From NCBI RefSeq assembly GCF_036826855.1, contig NZ_CP104578.1:2852001-2916000 (forward strand): a stretch of DNA of 64,000 nucleotides, given 5' to 3'. A program made the position numbers and the translations under genes. Positions 8,182 to 22,937 of this stretch are shown one piece after another (the stretch's first letter is position 1; every line of letters starts with the position of its first letter). Below the pieces are notes generated by a model. That model had not been told where the DNA came from and searched no databases. It saw nothing but the letters and a program-made list of their open reading frames with translations. The DNA comes from Streptomyces sp. SJL17-4. Lineage in GTDB: Bacteria > Actinomycetota > Actinomycetes > Streptomycetales > Streptomycetaceae.

Positions 8182-8955
8182 ATGCCCATCATCAGCACGG
8201 CCGGGCTCGCCCGGACCTTCACGACCAGGAGCGGCCCCGTGGAGGCCGTCCGCGGAATCGACCTCACCGTCCGGCCCGGCGAGATCCTCGCCCTCCTCGG
8301 CCCCAACGGCGCGGGGAAGACCACGACCCTCCGCATGCTCACCACGCTGCTCCCGCCCACCGGCGGCGCCGCCACCGTCGCCGGCCACGACCTCGTACGG
8401 GACCCCGCCGCCGTCCGCCGCCGCATCGGGTACGTCGCCCAGTCCGGCGGCCTCGACCCGCAGGAGACCGTCCGCTCCGAGCTCGTCACCCAGGGCAGGC
8501 TCTACGGCATGAACCGGGCCCGCGCGACGGCCCGCGCCGAGGAACTCGCGGCCGACCTCGGACTCACCGAACTCCTCGACCGCGGGACCCCGGCGCTCTC
8601 CGGCGGTCAGCGCCGCCGGCTCGACCTCGCCATGGGACTCACCCACCGGCCGGAGATCCTCTTCCTCGACGAGCCGACGACCGGCCTCGACCCCGGCAGC
8701 CGCGCCGACCTGTGGGCGCTGGTGCGGCGGCTGCGCGACGAGCACGGCACCACCGTCGTCCTCACCACCCACTACCTGGACGAGGCCGACACCCTCGCCG
8801 ACCGGCTGGTCGTCGTCGACAAGGGCACGGTCGTCGCCGAGGACACCCCCGCCGGCCTCAAGGCCACCCACGGCGCCGCCACCCTCCAGGACGCCTTCCT
8901 CGCCGTCACCGGACGCGGTCCGGCCCCCGTCGACACGACCCCCGTAGCCGTCTAG
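8182..8955 (+). CDS. ABC exporter ATP-binding protein, DrrA type
   Basis: This 257-residue ATPase has Walker A GPNGAGKT at residues 40-47, a Q-loop, the signature LSGGQRRRLDLAMGL and Walker B ILFLDEPTTGLD followed by the H-loop TTHYLDEAD. The C-terminus resembles DrrA-type drug-resistance ATPases. It pairs with the permease 35 nt downstream and should power export of an unknown compound under control of the divergent TetR. The ATG at 8182 is preferred from the domain start, but no clear Shine-Dalgarno precedes it; GTGs at 8173 and 8176 are possible. Confidence 0.93.
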   Translation: MPIISTAGLARTFTTRSGPVEAVRGIDLTVRPGEILALLGPNGAGKTTTLRMLTTLLPPTGGAATVAGHDLVRDPAAVRRRIGYVAQSGGLDPQETVRSELVTQGRLYGMNRARATARAEELAADLGLTELLDRGTPALSGGQRRRLDLAMGLTHRPEILFLDEPTTGLDPGSRADLWALVRRLRDEHGTTVVLTTHYLDEADTLADRLVVVDKGTVVAEDTPAGLKATHGAATLQDAFLAVTGRGPAPVDTTPVAV

Positions 8956-8990
8956 GACCTCCCGGTCCCCTCACGTCCTCAGGACATCCG

Positions 8991-9740
8991 ATGCTTCTCC
9001 ACGACACCGTGCTCCTCTTCGGGCGCTACGCCCGCCAGACCCTGCGTTCCCCGTTCCAGATCTTCTTCGGCGCCCTGATGCCGCTGCTCTACCTGCTGCT
9101 CTTCGGGCCGCTGCTCACCGGGCTGCCGCTCGGCCGCGAGGGCGACTCCTGGCAGATCCTCGTCCCCGGGCTCCTGCTCCAACTGGGGCTCTTCGGCGCC
9201 TCGTTCGCCGGCTTCTCGATCATCATGGAGAAGAACTGGGGCGTGTTCGACCGGATGCGGGTCACCCCGGTGAGCCGGCTCGCCCTGCTGCTCGGCCGGG
9301 TCCTGCGGGACGCCGCGCTCTTCGTCTTCCAGGCGGTGTTGCTCGTCCTGGTCGCCCTGCCGATGGGCCTCAGGGCACCGCTCGGCGGCATCCTGATCGG
9401 CTTCGGCTTCGTCGCGCTGCTCTCGGTGGCGCTTGCCTCACTCTCGTACGCCCTCGCCCTGAAGCTGCGCACCCCACAGGAATTCGGACCCGCGATCAAC
9501 ACGCTCGCGATGCCGGCGATGCTGCTGTCGGGCCTGATGCTGCCGATGACCCTCGCCCCCGGCTGGCTCGACGTGCTCTCGCGTCTGATGCCGTTCCGCC
9601 ATCTGGTGGACGCGGTCCGAGAGGCGTACATCGGGCACTACACGACACCGACGCTGCTGTACGGGGTGCTCGTCGCCCTCGCGGTCGCGGCGCTCGCCGT
9701 GACGGTCGGCACACGGACGTTCCAGAAGGCCATCGCCTAA
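8991..9740 (+). CDS. ABC-2 type permease, DrrB type
   Basis: This 249-residue membrane protein has about six hydrophobic segments and the ABC-2 family pattern, including MEKNWGVFDRMRVTPVSR before the central helices. The ATG at 8991 begins MLLHDTVLLFGRYA and has AGGA about 7 nt upstream. It should form a dimeric export channel with the preceding ATPase. The combination matches DrrAB-type drug exporters; the substrate is not visible from sequence. Confidence 0.92.
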   Translation: MLLHDTVLLFGRYARQTLRSPFQIFFGALMPLLYLLLFGPLLTGLPLGREGDSWQILVPGLLLQLGLFGASFAGFSIIMEKNWGVFDRMRVTPVSRLALLLGRVLRDAALFVFQAVLLVLVALPMGLRAPLGGILIGFGFVALLSVALASLSYALALKLRTPQEFGPAINTLAMPAMLLSGLMLPMTLAPGWLDVLSRLMPFRHLVDAVREAYIGHYTTPTLLYGVLVALAVAALAVTVGTRTFQKAIA

Positions 9741-9753
9741 CTAGGCTGGTCCC

Positions 9754-10326
9754 ATGGTCAATCTGACGCGCATCTACACCCGTACCGGCGACCAGGGCAC
9801 CACGGCGCTCGGCGACATGAGCAGGACCGCCAAGACGGATCTGCGGATCTCGGCCTACGCCGACGCCAACGAGGCCAACGCCGCCATCGGTACGGCGATC
9901 GCCCTCGGGCAGCTCGACGAGGAGCTCGTCAAGGTCCTCGTCCGGGTGCAGAACGACCTCTTCGACGTGGGCGCGGACCTCTGCACCCCGGTGGTCGAGG
10001 ACCCGAAATACCCGCCGCTGCGGGTCGAGCAGTCGTACGTCGACAAGCTGGAGGCCGACTGCGACCTCTTCCTGGAGCAGCTCGACAAGCTGCGCTCCTT
10101 CATCCTGCCGGGCGGCACGCCCGGGGCAGCGCTGCTGCACCAGGCGTGCACGGTGGTCCGGCGGGCGGAGCGCTCCACCTGGGCGGCCCTGGAGGTCCAC
10201 GGCGAGACGATGAACGCCCTGACCGCCACGTACCTCAACCGCCTCTCAGACCTGCTGTTCATCCTTGCGCGTGCCGCGAACAAGGAGGTCGGGGACGTGC
10301 TCTGGGTCCCGGGCGGGGACCGCTGA
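9754..10326 (+). CDS. Cob(I)yrinic acid a,c-diamide adenosyltransferase, PduO type
   Basis: This 190-residue enzyme has the N-terminal nucleotide-binding motif YTRTGDQGTTAL, the central RRAERS and C-terminal YLNRLSDLLFILAR, all diagnostic of PduO-type ATP:corrinoid adenosyltransferases. It transfers the adenosyl group of ATP to cob(I)alamin to make coenzyme B12. The start lies 14 nt after the ABC permease stop, so it may be cotranscribed, though no functional link is evident. Its last 81 nt overlap the convergent membrane-protein gene. Confidence 0.95.
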   Translation: MVNLTRIYTRTGDQGTTALGDMSRTAKTDLRISAYADANEANAAIGTAIALGQLDEELVKVLVRVQNDLFDVGADLCTPVVEDPKYPPLRVEQSYVDKLEADCDLFLEQLDKLRSFILPGGTPGAALLHQACTVVRRAERSTWAALEVHGETMNALTATYLNRLSDLLFILARAANKEVGDVLWVPGGDR

Positions 10327-10908
10327 CTCCCGGGCGGAGGCCGCTGACTCCCGGGCGGATGCCGGGGCCTCTCCCTCCGGGGCCTTCTTCGGCCAGATCG
10401 CGTAGCTGAGCGCGATCAGGCCGTGGATGCCCGCCGCCCGCCAGGCGACGAAGATCCAGCCGTAGAGGCTGTCCGTGTTCCCGTCGTCGCCGACGTACAG
10501 CGCGGCCAGGAGCAGCAGCCCCGAGGCGACGGCCGCCGCCGTCACCGAGCCCAGCCAGACCTTGCCCTCGTGGCGGGCGCGGGCCATGCCGTACCGCGGA
10601 GGCTTCGGGGGCCGGGTCGCGCCGCCGAAGCGGTGGGCGGCGTGGCCGTCGAGCCACTTCACGGTGCGGTGGCCGTGGCCGACGGTGTAGCCGATGTAGA
10701 GGGCGGCGAGGCCGTGCTTCCAGCTGGGGTCGGCGCCGTTCTTGAGGTCGATCGCGGTGACGACGAGGAGGAGCACCTCCAGGAGCGGCTCGCAGAGCAG
10801 CAGCGCGATACCCGTCCGGGGCATCTTCAGGAGGTAGCGGGCGGCGAGGCCGGCGGCCAGCAGGACCCAGAAGCCCACCTCGCAGACGACGATCAGCGTG
10901 ACGATCAC
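10246..10908 (-). CDS. Conserved integral membrane protein, function unknown
   Basis: This 220-residue protein starts at GTG 10908, with AGGGGAACC about 4 nt upstream in a duplicated AGGGGAACCG motif. It has about four hydrophobic segments: residues 1-25, 33-52, around 118-138 and 150-168. A basic stretch HRTVKWLDGHAAHRFGG lies between segments. The C-terminus has a repeated SAxESA-like tail that overlaps the convergent adenosyltransferase gene by 81 nt. No catalytic motif is recognised. The membrane part is convincing; the extreme C-terminal tail is less certain. Confidence 0.75.
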   Translation of the reverse strand: MIVTLIVVCEVGFWVLLAAGLAARYLLKMPRTGIALLLCEPLLEVLLLVVTAIDLKNGADPSWKHGLAALYIGYTVGHGHRTVKWLDGHAAHRFGGATRPPKPPRYGMARARHEGKVWLGSVTAAAVASGLLLLAALYVGDDGNTDSLYGWIFVAWRAAGIHGLIALSYAIWPKKAPEGEAPASARESAASARESAVPARDPEHVPDLLVRGTRKDEQQV

Positions 10909-11045
10909 GACGGTTCCCCTTTCGGTTCCCCTTCAGCGTCCCGTGGCATCCGGCCGCGTTCGTCGTCATCGGTGACGAAGTACGCCTACATCCTTCGACG
11001 GAGGGACGGATCGGCCCGGACGAGGAGGTCGGAGCGGGTACGGGC

Positions 11046-12257
11046 GTGTTGGATGAGTACGTGACACTCCCCCGCCCGCACCGATTCGACCTGCTCATGG
11101 GCTTCCTGGGGCTCACCTCCGGCCTGCTCCTGTGGTCCTTCGATCTCTACACGACCGGCGGACGGATCTTCGACCAGGACTGGGCGCCGCTGATCCCGCT
11201 CGCGGTGATGGCCTCGGCGGAGGCGCTGCGCCGGACGATGCCGCAGACGGCGCTGGTCGTCGGCACGCTCGCGATCGTCGCCGACCAGTTCACCAACGGG
11301 AACCTGGTCACGGTCCTGATGTTCACGGACGTGGTCTACGCGGCCGTCGTGTACGGGAAGCCCGCCTCCGCCCGCCGGGTCCCGTACACCACCGGACTGA
11401 TCACGGTCGCGGTGACCGTCGGCTTCCTCGTCTGGTGGCAGAACGCGATCGCCCTGGTCGTCGGGGTGCTCACGGGCATGATCTCCTTCATGCCCGCGAT
11501 GACCGGCGCCGTCGTACGGAACCACCGGGAGGCCGCGGACGCCGCCCGGCTGCGCGCCGAACAGACCGCCCTGCTCGCCGAGATGGACCGGACGCAGGCC
11601 GTCGTCGCCGAGCGGGCCCGGATGGCCCGCGAGCTGCACGACATGGTCGCGAACCACCTCTCGGCGATCGCGATCCACTCCACCGCGGCGATGTCGATCG
11701 ACGAGCCGGCCACCACCCGGCAGGCGCTGACCGTGATCCGGGAGAACAGCGTGGCCGGCCTCTCGGAGATGCGGCGGCTCATCGGCCTCCTCCGGGACAG
11801 CAGCGGCGACGCGGAGCCGGCCGCCGCGCCCACCCTCGCCGGACTCGACGCCCTGGTCGAGCAGGCCCGGGCCAACGCCCGGCCGAGCGGGCTCGACCTC
11901 GTCCTGGAGGACAGCCGGGAGTCGACGGCGGGCCTGCCGGCTCCGGTGGAGCTGGCCGCGTACCGGATCGTGCAGGAGTCCCTGACGAACGCGCTCAAGC
12001 ACGCGGCGCCGGGCGAGGTCCGGGTGGTGCTCGCCCGCGAGAAGGGAGCCCTTACCGTCGAGGTGACGAGTCCGTCCGGGGAACGCCCCGGTCCCACGGC
12101 ACCCGGTTCGGGTGCCGGTCTGGTGGGGATGCGGGAGCGGGTGGACCTGCTCGGCGGCGCGTTCGAGGCGGGTCCGGTGACGGACCGCGAGGGACGGAAA
12201 CAGTGGCGCGTCCGGGCGGAACTGCCCATGGACGCGAAGGACGAGGAGCGGGCATGA
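11046..12257 (+). CDS. Sensor histidine kinase, NarL/DesK-like class
   Basis: This 403-residue protein has four to five N-terminal membrane segments up to about residue 150, then a HisKA_3 dimerisation domain with the phospho-acceptor His in MARELHDMVANHLSAI (around residue 200). A HATPase_c domain contains the N box in VQESLTNALKHA and the G box GLVGMRERVDLLGG. The first in-frame GTG (11046) is used; GTG 11061 is also possible. It overlaps the response regulator by 4 nt (ATGA), so both proteins are translated together. The stimulus is unknown. The chitinase gene follows; control of chitin use by this pair is a plausible but unproved inference. Confidence 0.92.
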   Translation: MLDEYVTLPRPHRFDLLMGFLGLTSGLLLWSFDLYTTGGRIFDQDWAPLIPLAVMASAEALRRTMPQTALVVGTLAIVADQFTNGNLVTVLMFTDVVYAAVVYGKPASARRVPYTTGLITVAVTVGFLVWWQNAIALVVGVLTGMISFMPAMTGAVVRNHREAADAARLRAEQTALLAEMDRTQAVVAERARMARELHDMVANHLSAIAIHSTAAMSIDEPATTRQALTVIRENSVAGLSEMRRLIGLLRDSSGDAEPAAAPTLAGLDALVEQARANARPSGLDLVLEDSRESTAGLPAPVELAAYRIVQESLTNALKHAAPGEVRVVLAREKGALTVEVTSPSGERPGPTAPGSGAGLVGMRERVDLLGGAFEAGPVTDREGRKQWRVRAELPMDAKDEERA

Positions 12258-12907
12258 CAGTGCGGGTGGTGGTCGCCGAGGACCAGTCCGCGGTACGGGC
12301 GGGCCTGGTGCTCATCCTGGGCAGCGCACCGGACATCGAGGTGGTCGGCGAGGCGGCGGACGGCGAGCGGGCGGTGGAGCTCGCCCGCGAACTGCGCCCG
12401 GACCTGGTCCTGATGGATGTGCAGATGCCCCGGATGGACGGGGTGACGGCGACCGGGATCGTCGTGTCGGAGGGCCTCGCCGATGTGCTGGTCCTGACCA
12501 CCTTCGACCTCGACGCGTACGTCTTCGGGGCGCTGCGGGCGGGGGCGTCCGGCTTCCTGCTGAAGAACGCGGAGGCGCGGGAGCTGATCGAGGCGGTCCG
12601 GACGGTGGCGCGCGGCGAGGGGCTGATCGCCCCCGCGGTGACCCGGCGGCTGATCGCGGAGTTCGCGGCGACGGGCCGTCCGGCGCCGGCGACGGCGGGC
12701 ACGGACCCCTCCGTGCTCGATGCCCTGACGCCCCGGGAGCGGCAGGTGCTGTCGACGCTCGGCGAGGGTCTGTCGAACGCGGAGATCGCGGTACGTCTCG
12801 ACATGGCGGAGGCGACGGTGAAGACCCACGTCAGCAAGGTGCTCGGCAAGCTCGCCCTGCGGAGCAGGGTCCAAGCAGCCGTCCTGGCACAGGAGTTGGG
12901 CGTCTAG
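12254..12907 (+). CDS. NarL/FixJ-family response regulator
   Basis: This 217-residue regulator has an N-terminal receiver domain with acidic pair ED (residues 9-10), phospho-acceptor Asp in LVLMDVQMPRMDG and Lys in GFLLKNA. The C-terminal LuxR helix-turn-helix (LTPRERQVLSTLGEGLSNAE) begins near residue 155. It is translationally coupled to the kinase and is its obvious phosphorylation partner. Target promoters are unknown. Confidence 0.95.
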   Translation: MTVRVVVAEDQSAVRAGLVLILGSAPDIEVVGEAADGERAVELARELRPDLVLMDVQMPRMDGVTATGIVVSEGLADVLVLTTFDLDAYVFGALRAGASGFLLKNAEARELIEAVRTVARGEGLIAPAVTRRLIAEFAATGRPAPATAGTDPSVLDALTPRERQVLSTLGEGLSNAEIAVRLDMAEATVKTHVSKVLGKLALRSRVQAAVLAQELGV

Positions 12908-12924
12908 GCGGACATCGGCGACGT

Positions 12925-12966
12925 TGGTCTGGACCTCTTGACGATTGGTCCAGACCTTCCTACGCT
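12925..12966 (+). promoter_or_regulatory. Chitinase promoter with 12-bp direct repeats
   Basis: TGGTCTGGACCT (12925-12936) and TGGTCCAGACCT (12946-12957) are near-identical direct repeats spaced 21 nt apart. They flank the -35 TTGACG (12938-12943), with TACGCT (12961-12966) 17 nt later. Such repeats overlapping the -35 are the established control element of Streptomyces chitinase genes, giving chitin induction and glucose repression. Confidence 0.85.
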
Positions 12967-13031
12967 CGCGGGGCGCGCGCATCTTCACGGACCACCCCCA
13001 CCCATGTCCGTCCGCAACTTGAGGAGCACCG

Positions 13032-14876
<1,845 letters not shown>

Positions 14877-14898
14877 CCCCCCACGGGGGCGACACGAC

Positions 14899-14935
14899 GA
14901 AGCGGGGGCCGGCGCAGCACGCCGACCCCCGCTTC
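14899..14935. terminator. Bidirectional terminator between chitinase and DUF2550 genes
   Basis: GAAGCGGGGG-C-CGGCG pairs with CGCCG-A-CCCCCGCTTC, a 16-bp stem with one mismatch and a 5-nt loop. It lies between two convergent genes and can serve both. Confidence 0.8.
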
Positions 14936-14943
14936 CTCACGTC

Positions 14944-15396
14944 CTACGCGACGTTCACCCTCTGCCCCGGAGGCGCCGCCTCCAGCCAGGCCATGAACCC
15001 CGTCCGGGCGTCCTCGCTCATCGCGAGCTCCAGGCGGACGCCCTCGTACATACAGGGCTGGATCACCATGTCGGAGAGCAGCGCGAGCTCCTCCTCGCCC
15101 TCCGGCATCCGGCGCTCCAGGGCCACGATCGACGAGCGCTCCAGGACGCGGCGCGGGCGGGGCGCGTACGAGAAGACCCGGAACCAGGCGATCTCGTCAC
15201 CGCTGTAACGGGCGACGCCGTACACCCAGCCCTTGCCGCTCGGATCCGGCTCGTCCGGGACGTCCCAGTGCAGCGAGCAGTCGAAGGTGCCGCCGGCACG
15301 CTGGATCAGCCTGCGGCGCAAGCCGAAGACGAAGAGCCCGATCACCACCAGTGCGACGACCAGGCCGCACACGAGCAGAGCGAGGAACATCTTCAC
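14944..15396 (-). CDS. DUF2550 membrane-anchored protein
   Basis: This 150-residue protein has one N-terminal membrane helix (about 5-28) followed by a basic segment LRRRLIQR and a soluble beta-rich domain. The pattern and the position directly after the atp operon match the actinobacterial DUF2550 family. GTG 15396 is only 3 nt from AGGAGG, whereas ATG 15390 is 9 nt away, so the latter may be the real start. The biochemical role is unknown. It is separated from atpC by a strong hairpin. Confidence 0.85.
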   Translation of the reverse strand: MKMFLALLVCGLVVALVVIGLFVFGLRRRLIQRAGGTFDCSLHWDVPDEPDPSGKGWVYGVARYSGDEIAWFRVFSYAPRPRRVLERSSIVALERRMPEGEEELALLSDMVIQPCMYEGVRLELAMSEDARTGFMAWLEAAPPGQRVNVA

Positions 15397-15463
15397 CGAC
15401 CTCCTCGCTGCGTCCCGTAGCCGACACCGCCGGCAGAACCGAATACAACCTGCATCTGCATCG

Positions 15464-15512
15464 CCTCAGCCGCGGCACGGTCTGGAAAATTCCAGCCGTG
15501 CCGCGGCTGAGG
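15464..15512. terminator. Strong terminator of the atp operon
   Basis: A near-perfect inverted repeat starts CCTCAGCCGCGGCACGG and ends CCGTGCCGCGGCTGAGG, with inner CTGGAA/TTCCAG, giving a stem of about 23 bp with one unpaired base. It lies 20 nt after the atpC stop. Confidence 0.85.
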
Positions 15513-15532
15513 GCACTACTCTGCGCGGACCG

Positions 15533-15907
15533 TCAGCGGACCGCTACCGCGCGCAGCCGGACATCGGCGCGCCGCTCGGCGGCCGCGTCGGAATCCGACT
15601 TCGCACGCTCCAGCGCGCGCTCGGCACGCTGGGCGTCGATCTCGTCCGCCAGCTCGCAGATCTCCGCGAGCAGAGACAGCTTGTCGTCGGCGAACGAGAT
15701 GAATCCACCGTGGACGGCGGCGACGACAGTCGCGCCCTCACTGGTACGGATGGTCACCGGGCCCGACTCCAGCACACCGAGCAGCGGCTGGTGGCCGGGC
15801 ATGACGCCGATGTCGCCGGAGGTGGTACGCGCGATGACCAGGGTGGCCTCGCCGGACCAGACACTCCGGTCCGCGGCGACCAGCTCGACGTGCAGCTCAG
15901 CAGCCAA
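15533..15907 (-). CDS. atpC: F1F0 ATP synthase subunit epsilon
   Basis: This 124-residue protein has the beta-sandwich pattern of epsilon subunits (LHVELVAADRSVWSG, then GVMPGHQPLLGVL), followed by the two-helix C-terminal domain DKLSLLAEICELADEID. It starts at TTG 15907, with GAGGAG 6 nt upstream. Epsilon sits on the central stalk with gamma and inhibits ATP hydrolysis. Last gene of the atp operon, 113 nt after atpD, before the hairpin terminator. Confidence 0.95.
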   Translation of the reverse strand: MAAELHVELVAADRSVWSGEATLVIARTTSGDIGVMPGHQPLLGVLESGPVTIRTSEGATVVAAVHGGFISFADDKLSLLAEICELADEIDAQRAERALERAKSDSDAAAERRADVRLRAVAVR

Positions 15908-16020
15908 GGGTGGCTCCTCGGGTCACCACCCGGCGGTCGTGCCGGGTGTTGGGGTCAATTCTAGTGGGCGTGGTGAGGGGGGCGGGACCGGATCCCGCCC
16001 CCCTCGGGAGAGCACGGGGC

Positions 16021-18380
<2,360 letters not shown>

Positions 18381-18400
18381 GAGTCAGGTCCCTTCCGTCG

Positions 18401-19999
18401 TCACTTCGAGACGTTGACGGCGGCAGGAGCGTCCTCGCCCAGCAGCTTGCCGTCAGAGGTCTCGAACTGCTTCTTGAACTCCGCGATGGCGTCGCCCACG
18501 GCCTGCAGGGTGTCGTCGGACATCTTGCCGCCCTCACGGATGGAGGTCATGAGGCCCGAGTGGTTCTGGCGGAGGTACGCCAGGAGCTCGGCCTCGAAGC
18601 GGCGGATGTCGGCGACCGGGACGTCGTCCATCTTGCCGGTGGTACCGGCCCAGACGGAGACGACCTGGTTCTCGGTGGGCATCGGCTGGTACTGAGCCTG
18701 CTTGAGCAGCTCGACCATGCGCTGTCCACGCTCCAGCTGCGCCTTGGAGGCGGCGTCCAGGTCGGAACCGAAGGCGGCGAACGCCTCCAGCTCACGGAAC
18801 TGGGCCAGGTCCACGCGGAGGCGACCGGAGATCTGCTTCATCGCCTTGTGCTGGGCAGAGCCACCGACACGCGAGACCGAGATACCGACGTTCAGGGCCG
18901 GACGCTGGCCGGCGTTGAACAGGTCGGACTCCAGGAAGCACTGGCCGTCGGTGATGGAGATGACGTTGGTCGGGATGAACGCCGACACGTCGTTCGCCTT
19001 GGTCTCGACGATCGGAAGACCGGTCATCGAACCGGCACCCAGCTCGTCCGAGAGCTTCGCGCAGCGCTCGAGCAGACGCGAGTGCAGGTAGAAGACGTCA
19101 CCCGGGTAGGCCTCACGGCCCGGCGGGCGGCGCAGCAGCAGCGACACGGCGCGGTAGGCGTCGGCCTGCTTCGACAGGTCGTCGAAGACGATCAGGACGT
19201 GCTTGCCCTGGTACATCCAGTGCTGGCCGATGGCGGAGCCGGTGTACGGCGCCAGGTACTTGAAGCCGGCCGGGTCGGACGCCGGGGCGGCGACGATCGT
19301 CGTGTACTCGAGCGCACCGGCCTCTTCCAGGGCGCCGCGCACGGACGCGATGGTCGAGCCCTTCTGGCCGACGGCGACGTAGATGCAGCGGACCTGCTTG
19401 TTCACGTCGCCCGAGCGCCAGTTGTCGCGCTGGTTGATGATCGTGTCGACACACAGAGCGGTCTTGCCGGTCTGACGGTCACCGATGATCAGCTGACGCT
19501 GACCACGGCCGACCGGCGTCATGGCGTCGACGGCCTTGTAGCCGGTCTCCATCGGCTCGTGCACCGACTTACGGGCCATAACGCCCGGGGCCTGCAGCTC
19601 GAGGGCGCGGCGGCCCTCGGTCGCGATCTCGCCGAGACCGTCGATCGGGTTGCCGAGCGGGTCGACGACGCGACCCAGGTAACCCTCACCGACACCGACG
19701 GAGAGGACCTCGCCGGTGCGCTGCACCGACTGACCCTCCTCGATGCCGCTGAACTCGCCGAGGACGATCGCACCGATCTCGCGCTCTTCGAGGTTCAGCG
19801 CGAGACCGAGGGTCCCGTCCTCGAACTTCAGCAGCTCGTTCGCCATGGCCGAGGGAAGACCCTCGACCTTCGCGATACCGTCACCGGCCAGGCTGACCGT
19901 GCCGACCTCCTCGCGCGAGGCCGCGTCCGGCTGGTACGACTGGACGAAGTTCTCCAGTGCGTCCCGGATCTCCTCCGGCCGGATCGTGAGCTCCGCCAT
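18401..19999 (-). CDS. atpA: F1F0 ATP synthase subunit alpha
   Basis: This 532-residue non-catalytic nucleotide-binding subunit has Walker [11 protein letters not shown] and the conserved RVGGSAQ segment near the arginine finger. The ATG at 19999 begins [18 protein letters not shown], the family N-terminus that contacts delta. An in-frame upstream extension to 20092 is composed of linker-like sequence and is rejected. Spaced 147 nt after atpH, the largest gap in the F1 part of the operon. Confidence 0.97.
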   Translation of the reverse strand: MAELTIRPEEIRDALENFVQSYQPDAASREEVGTVSLAGDGIAKVEGLPSAMANELLKFEDGTLGLALNLEEREIGAIVLGEFSGIEEGQSVQRTGEVLSVGVGEGYLGRVVDPLGNPIDGLGEIATEGRRALELQAPGVMARKSVHEPMETGYKAVDAMTPVGRGQRQLIIGDRQTGKTALCVDTIINQRDNWRSGDVNKQVRCIYVAVGQKGSTIASVRGALEEAGALEYTTIVAAPASDPAGFKYLAPYTGSAIGQHWMYQGKHVLIVFDDLSKQADAYRAVSLLLRRPPGREAYPGDVFYLHSRLLERCAKLSDELGAGSMTGLPIVETKANDVSAFIPTNVISITDGQCFLESDLFNAGQRPALNVGISVSRVGGSAQHKAMKQISGRLRVDLAQFRELEAFAAFGSDLDAASKAQLERGQRMVELLKQAQYQPMPTENQVVSVWAGTTGKMDDVPVADIRRFEAELLAYLRQNHSGLMTSIREGGKMSDDTLQAVGDAIAEFKKQFETSDGKLLGEDAPAAVNVSK

Positions 20000-20145
20000 C
20001 TGGGTTCCCTGCTCTCCTTGTTGGGCCCGAAGTTTCTTAAGGGGTCTGGGGGCCGACCCCCAGGAATCTTCTGCAATCTCTGCACGGCCCAACCGGGCCG
20101 CTGGTGATGCTGTGTAGCTGTGATGCCTTGTGCTGGTGACGGTCG

Positions 20146-20961
20146 TCAGCCGGCCAGTCGACGGGTCGCCTCGTCGAGGCGCTCCGCGATCGAGCCGTTG
20201 ATGACCTCGTCGCCGACCTGCACCGTGATCCCGCCGAGGACCGAGGGGTCCACGTCCAGGTTCAGGTGCATCTCGCGGCCGTACAGCTTGGCGAGTACGG
20301 CTCCGAGGCGCTGCTTCTGCTGGTCCGACAGCGGCACCGCCGAGCTGACGACGGCGACCATCCGGTCCCGGCGCGCCGCGGCGAGCTTGGAGAGGGACTC
20401 GAGTCCCGCTTCCAGGCTACGTCCCCGGGGCTGGGTCACCAGACGGACGACCAGACGCTCGGTGGCGACGTTGGCCTTGCCGCCGAGCAGGCTGCGGAGC
20501 AGCTCGCCCTTGGCGGTGGCCGTGGCGGCCTTGTCCGTCAGCGCCGAGCGGAGCTCGGGGCTGGAGGACACGATCCGGCCGAAGCGGAACAGCTCGTCCT
20601 CGACACCGTCGAGGGCTCCCGCCTTCTGCGCCGCGGTGAGGTCGGCGATGTTCGCCAGCTGCTCGGTCGCGTCGACCAGGTCACGCGAACGCGACCAGCG
20701 GGAACGCACCATGCCCGACACCAGGTCGACGGTCTCGCCGCCCACCTGACCGCTCAGGAGTCGCTGCGCGAGCTCGGCCTTGGCCTCGCCCGACTGCGCG
20801 GGGTCGGTCAGGACCCGACGCAGCGACACCTCGCGGTCGAGCAGCGTGGTGACTGCGGCCAGCTCGTCCGCGAGCTTCTTCGCGTCGGCCGACGTGTTGT
20901 CGGTCAGCGCGTCGAGGGACTCGCGTCCGGCGGCCAGTGCCTCACGGCTCGCTCCGTTCAT
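20146..20961 (-). CDS. atpH: F1F0 ATP synthase subunit delta
   Basis: This 271-residue delta subunit is long compared with the E. coli protein (177), which is normal in actinobacteria. The conserved C-terminal OSCP-like motif [17 protein letters not shown] is present. It connects the F1 head to the b-subunit stator. Its ATG overlaps the atpF stop (ATGA). Confidence 0.95.
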   Translation of the reverse strand: MNGASREALAAGRESLDALTDNTSADAKKLADELAAVTTLLDREVSLRRVLTDPAQSGEAKAELAQRLLSGQVGGETVDLVSGMVRSRWSRSRDLVDATEQLANIADLTAAQKAGALDGVEDELFRFGRIVSSSPELRSALTDKAATATAKGELLRSLLGGKANVATERLVVRLVTQPRGRSLEAGLESLSKLAAARRDRMVAVVSSAVPLSDQQKQRLGAVLAKLYGREMHLNLDVDPSVLGGITVQVGDEVINGSIAERLDEATRRLAG

Positions 20962-21503
20962 CGGACGGCCTCCGCCTTCTCCTCGAGCTCGTCGAGGAAG
21001 CGGTCGATCGTCCGGCTCTGGCGGGCGGTGTCCTCGAGGGACTCGCCGACCAGCTTGCCGGCCAGGTCGGTGGCGAGCTTGCCCACGTCCTGACGCAGCG
21101 AAGCAGAGGCGGCCTTGCGGTCGGCCTCGATCTGCGTGTGGCCGGCCGCGATGATCTCCTCGCGCTGGCGCTGGCCTTCCGCCTTCATCTCCTGGATGAT
21201 CGCGGTGCCCTGCTCCGTCGCCTCCTGGCGAAGACGCGCGGCCTCGTGGCGGGCTTCGGCGAGCTGGGCCTTGTACTGCTCCAGCACGCTCTGAGCCTCG
21301 ATCTGGGCCGACTCGGCCTTCTCGATGCCACCCTCGATGGCCTCGCGGCGCTGCTCCAGAACCTTGTTGATGTTCGGGAGGAGCTTCTTTGCGAGGAAAC
21401 CGAAGACGATGACGAAGGCGATCAGGCCGATGACGAGCTCGTCGAGATGCGGGATCAGAGGAGGCTGGGGCTCCTCCGCCTGCGCAAGAAGCAGCGCGTT
21501 CAC
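20958..21503 (-). CDS. atpF: F1F0 ATP synthase subunit b
   Basis: This 181-residue protein has one N-terminal membrane helix (about 22-43) and a long, charged, Ala/Glu/Arg-rich helix that dimerises as the stator stalk. It starts at GTG 21503, with GGAAGG upstream. Typical of the actinobacterial b subunit and coupled to atpH. Confidence 0.96.
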   Translation of the reverse strand: MNALLLAQAEEPQPPLIPHLDELVIGLIAFVIVFGFLAKKLLPNINKVLEQRREAIEGGIEKAESAQIEAQSVLEQYKAQLAEARHEAARLRQEATEQGTAIIQEMKAEGQRQREEIIAAGHTQIEADRKAASASLRQDVGKLATDLAGKLVGESLEDTARQSRTIDRFLDELEEKAEAVR

Positions 21504-21544
21504 ATCAGTGCCTTCCGTAAAAGAATCGGGCTTGTCGGTCCGGC

Positions 21545-22715
<1,171 letters not shown>

Positions 22716-22937
22716 CGCGGGCTCCTTCAGCGTGGCGCATAGGTACGGCAACCTCGTTGTGTCGGCGCGGCACGCAGCCGCGGGTCGGCACTGGACTGGT
22801 CTTACGGATAAGGGGGCGGCGGTTCGGCATCGAGCCTCGCGCTGGGACAGGCGTCTCGGATGCCCGCGCCCGCAGTGCCGCAGTTGGCACCGGACGATAG
22901 CAGGAAGCCGAACGCGGCTTTATCCCGGCCCTACCCT

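Noticed and set aside
9741..9753. Cobalamin riboswitch before the adenosyltransferase
   Set aside because: Only 13 nt separate it from the permease gene; no room for the structure.
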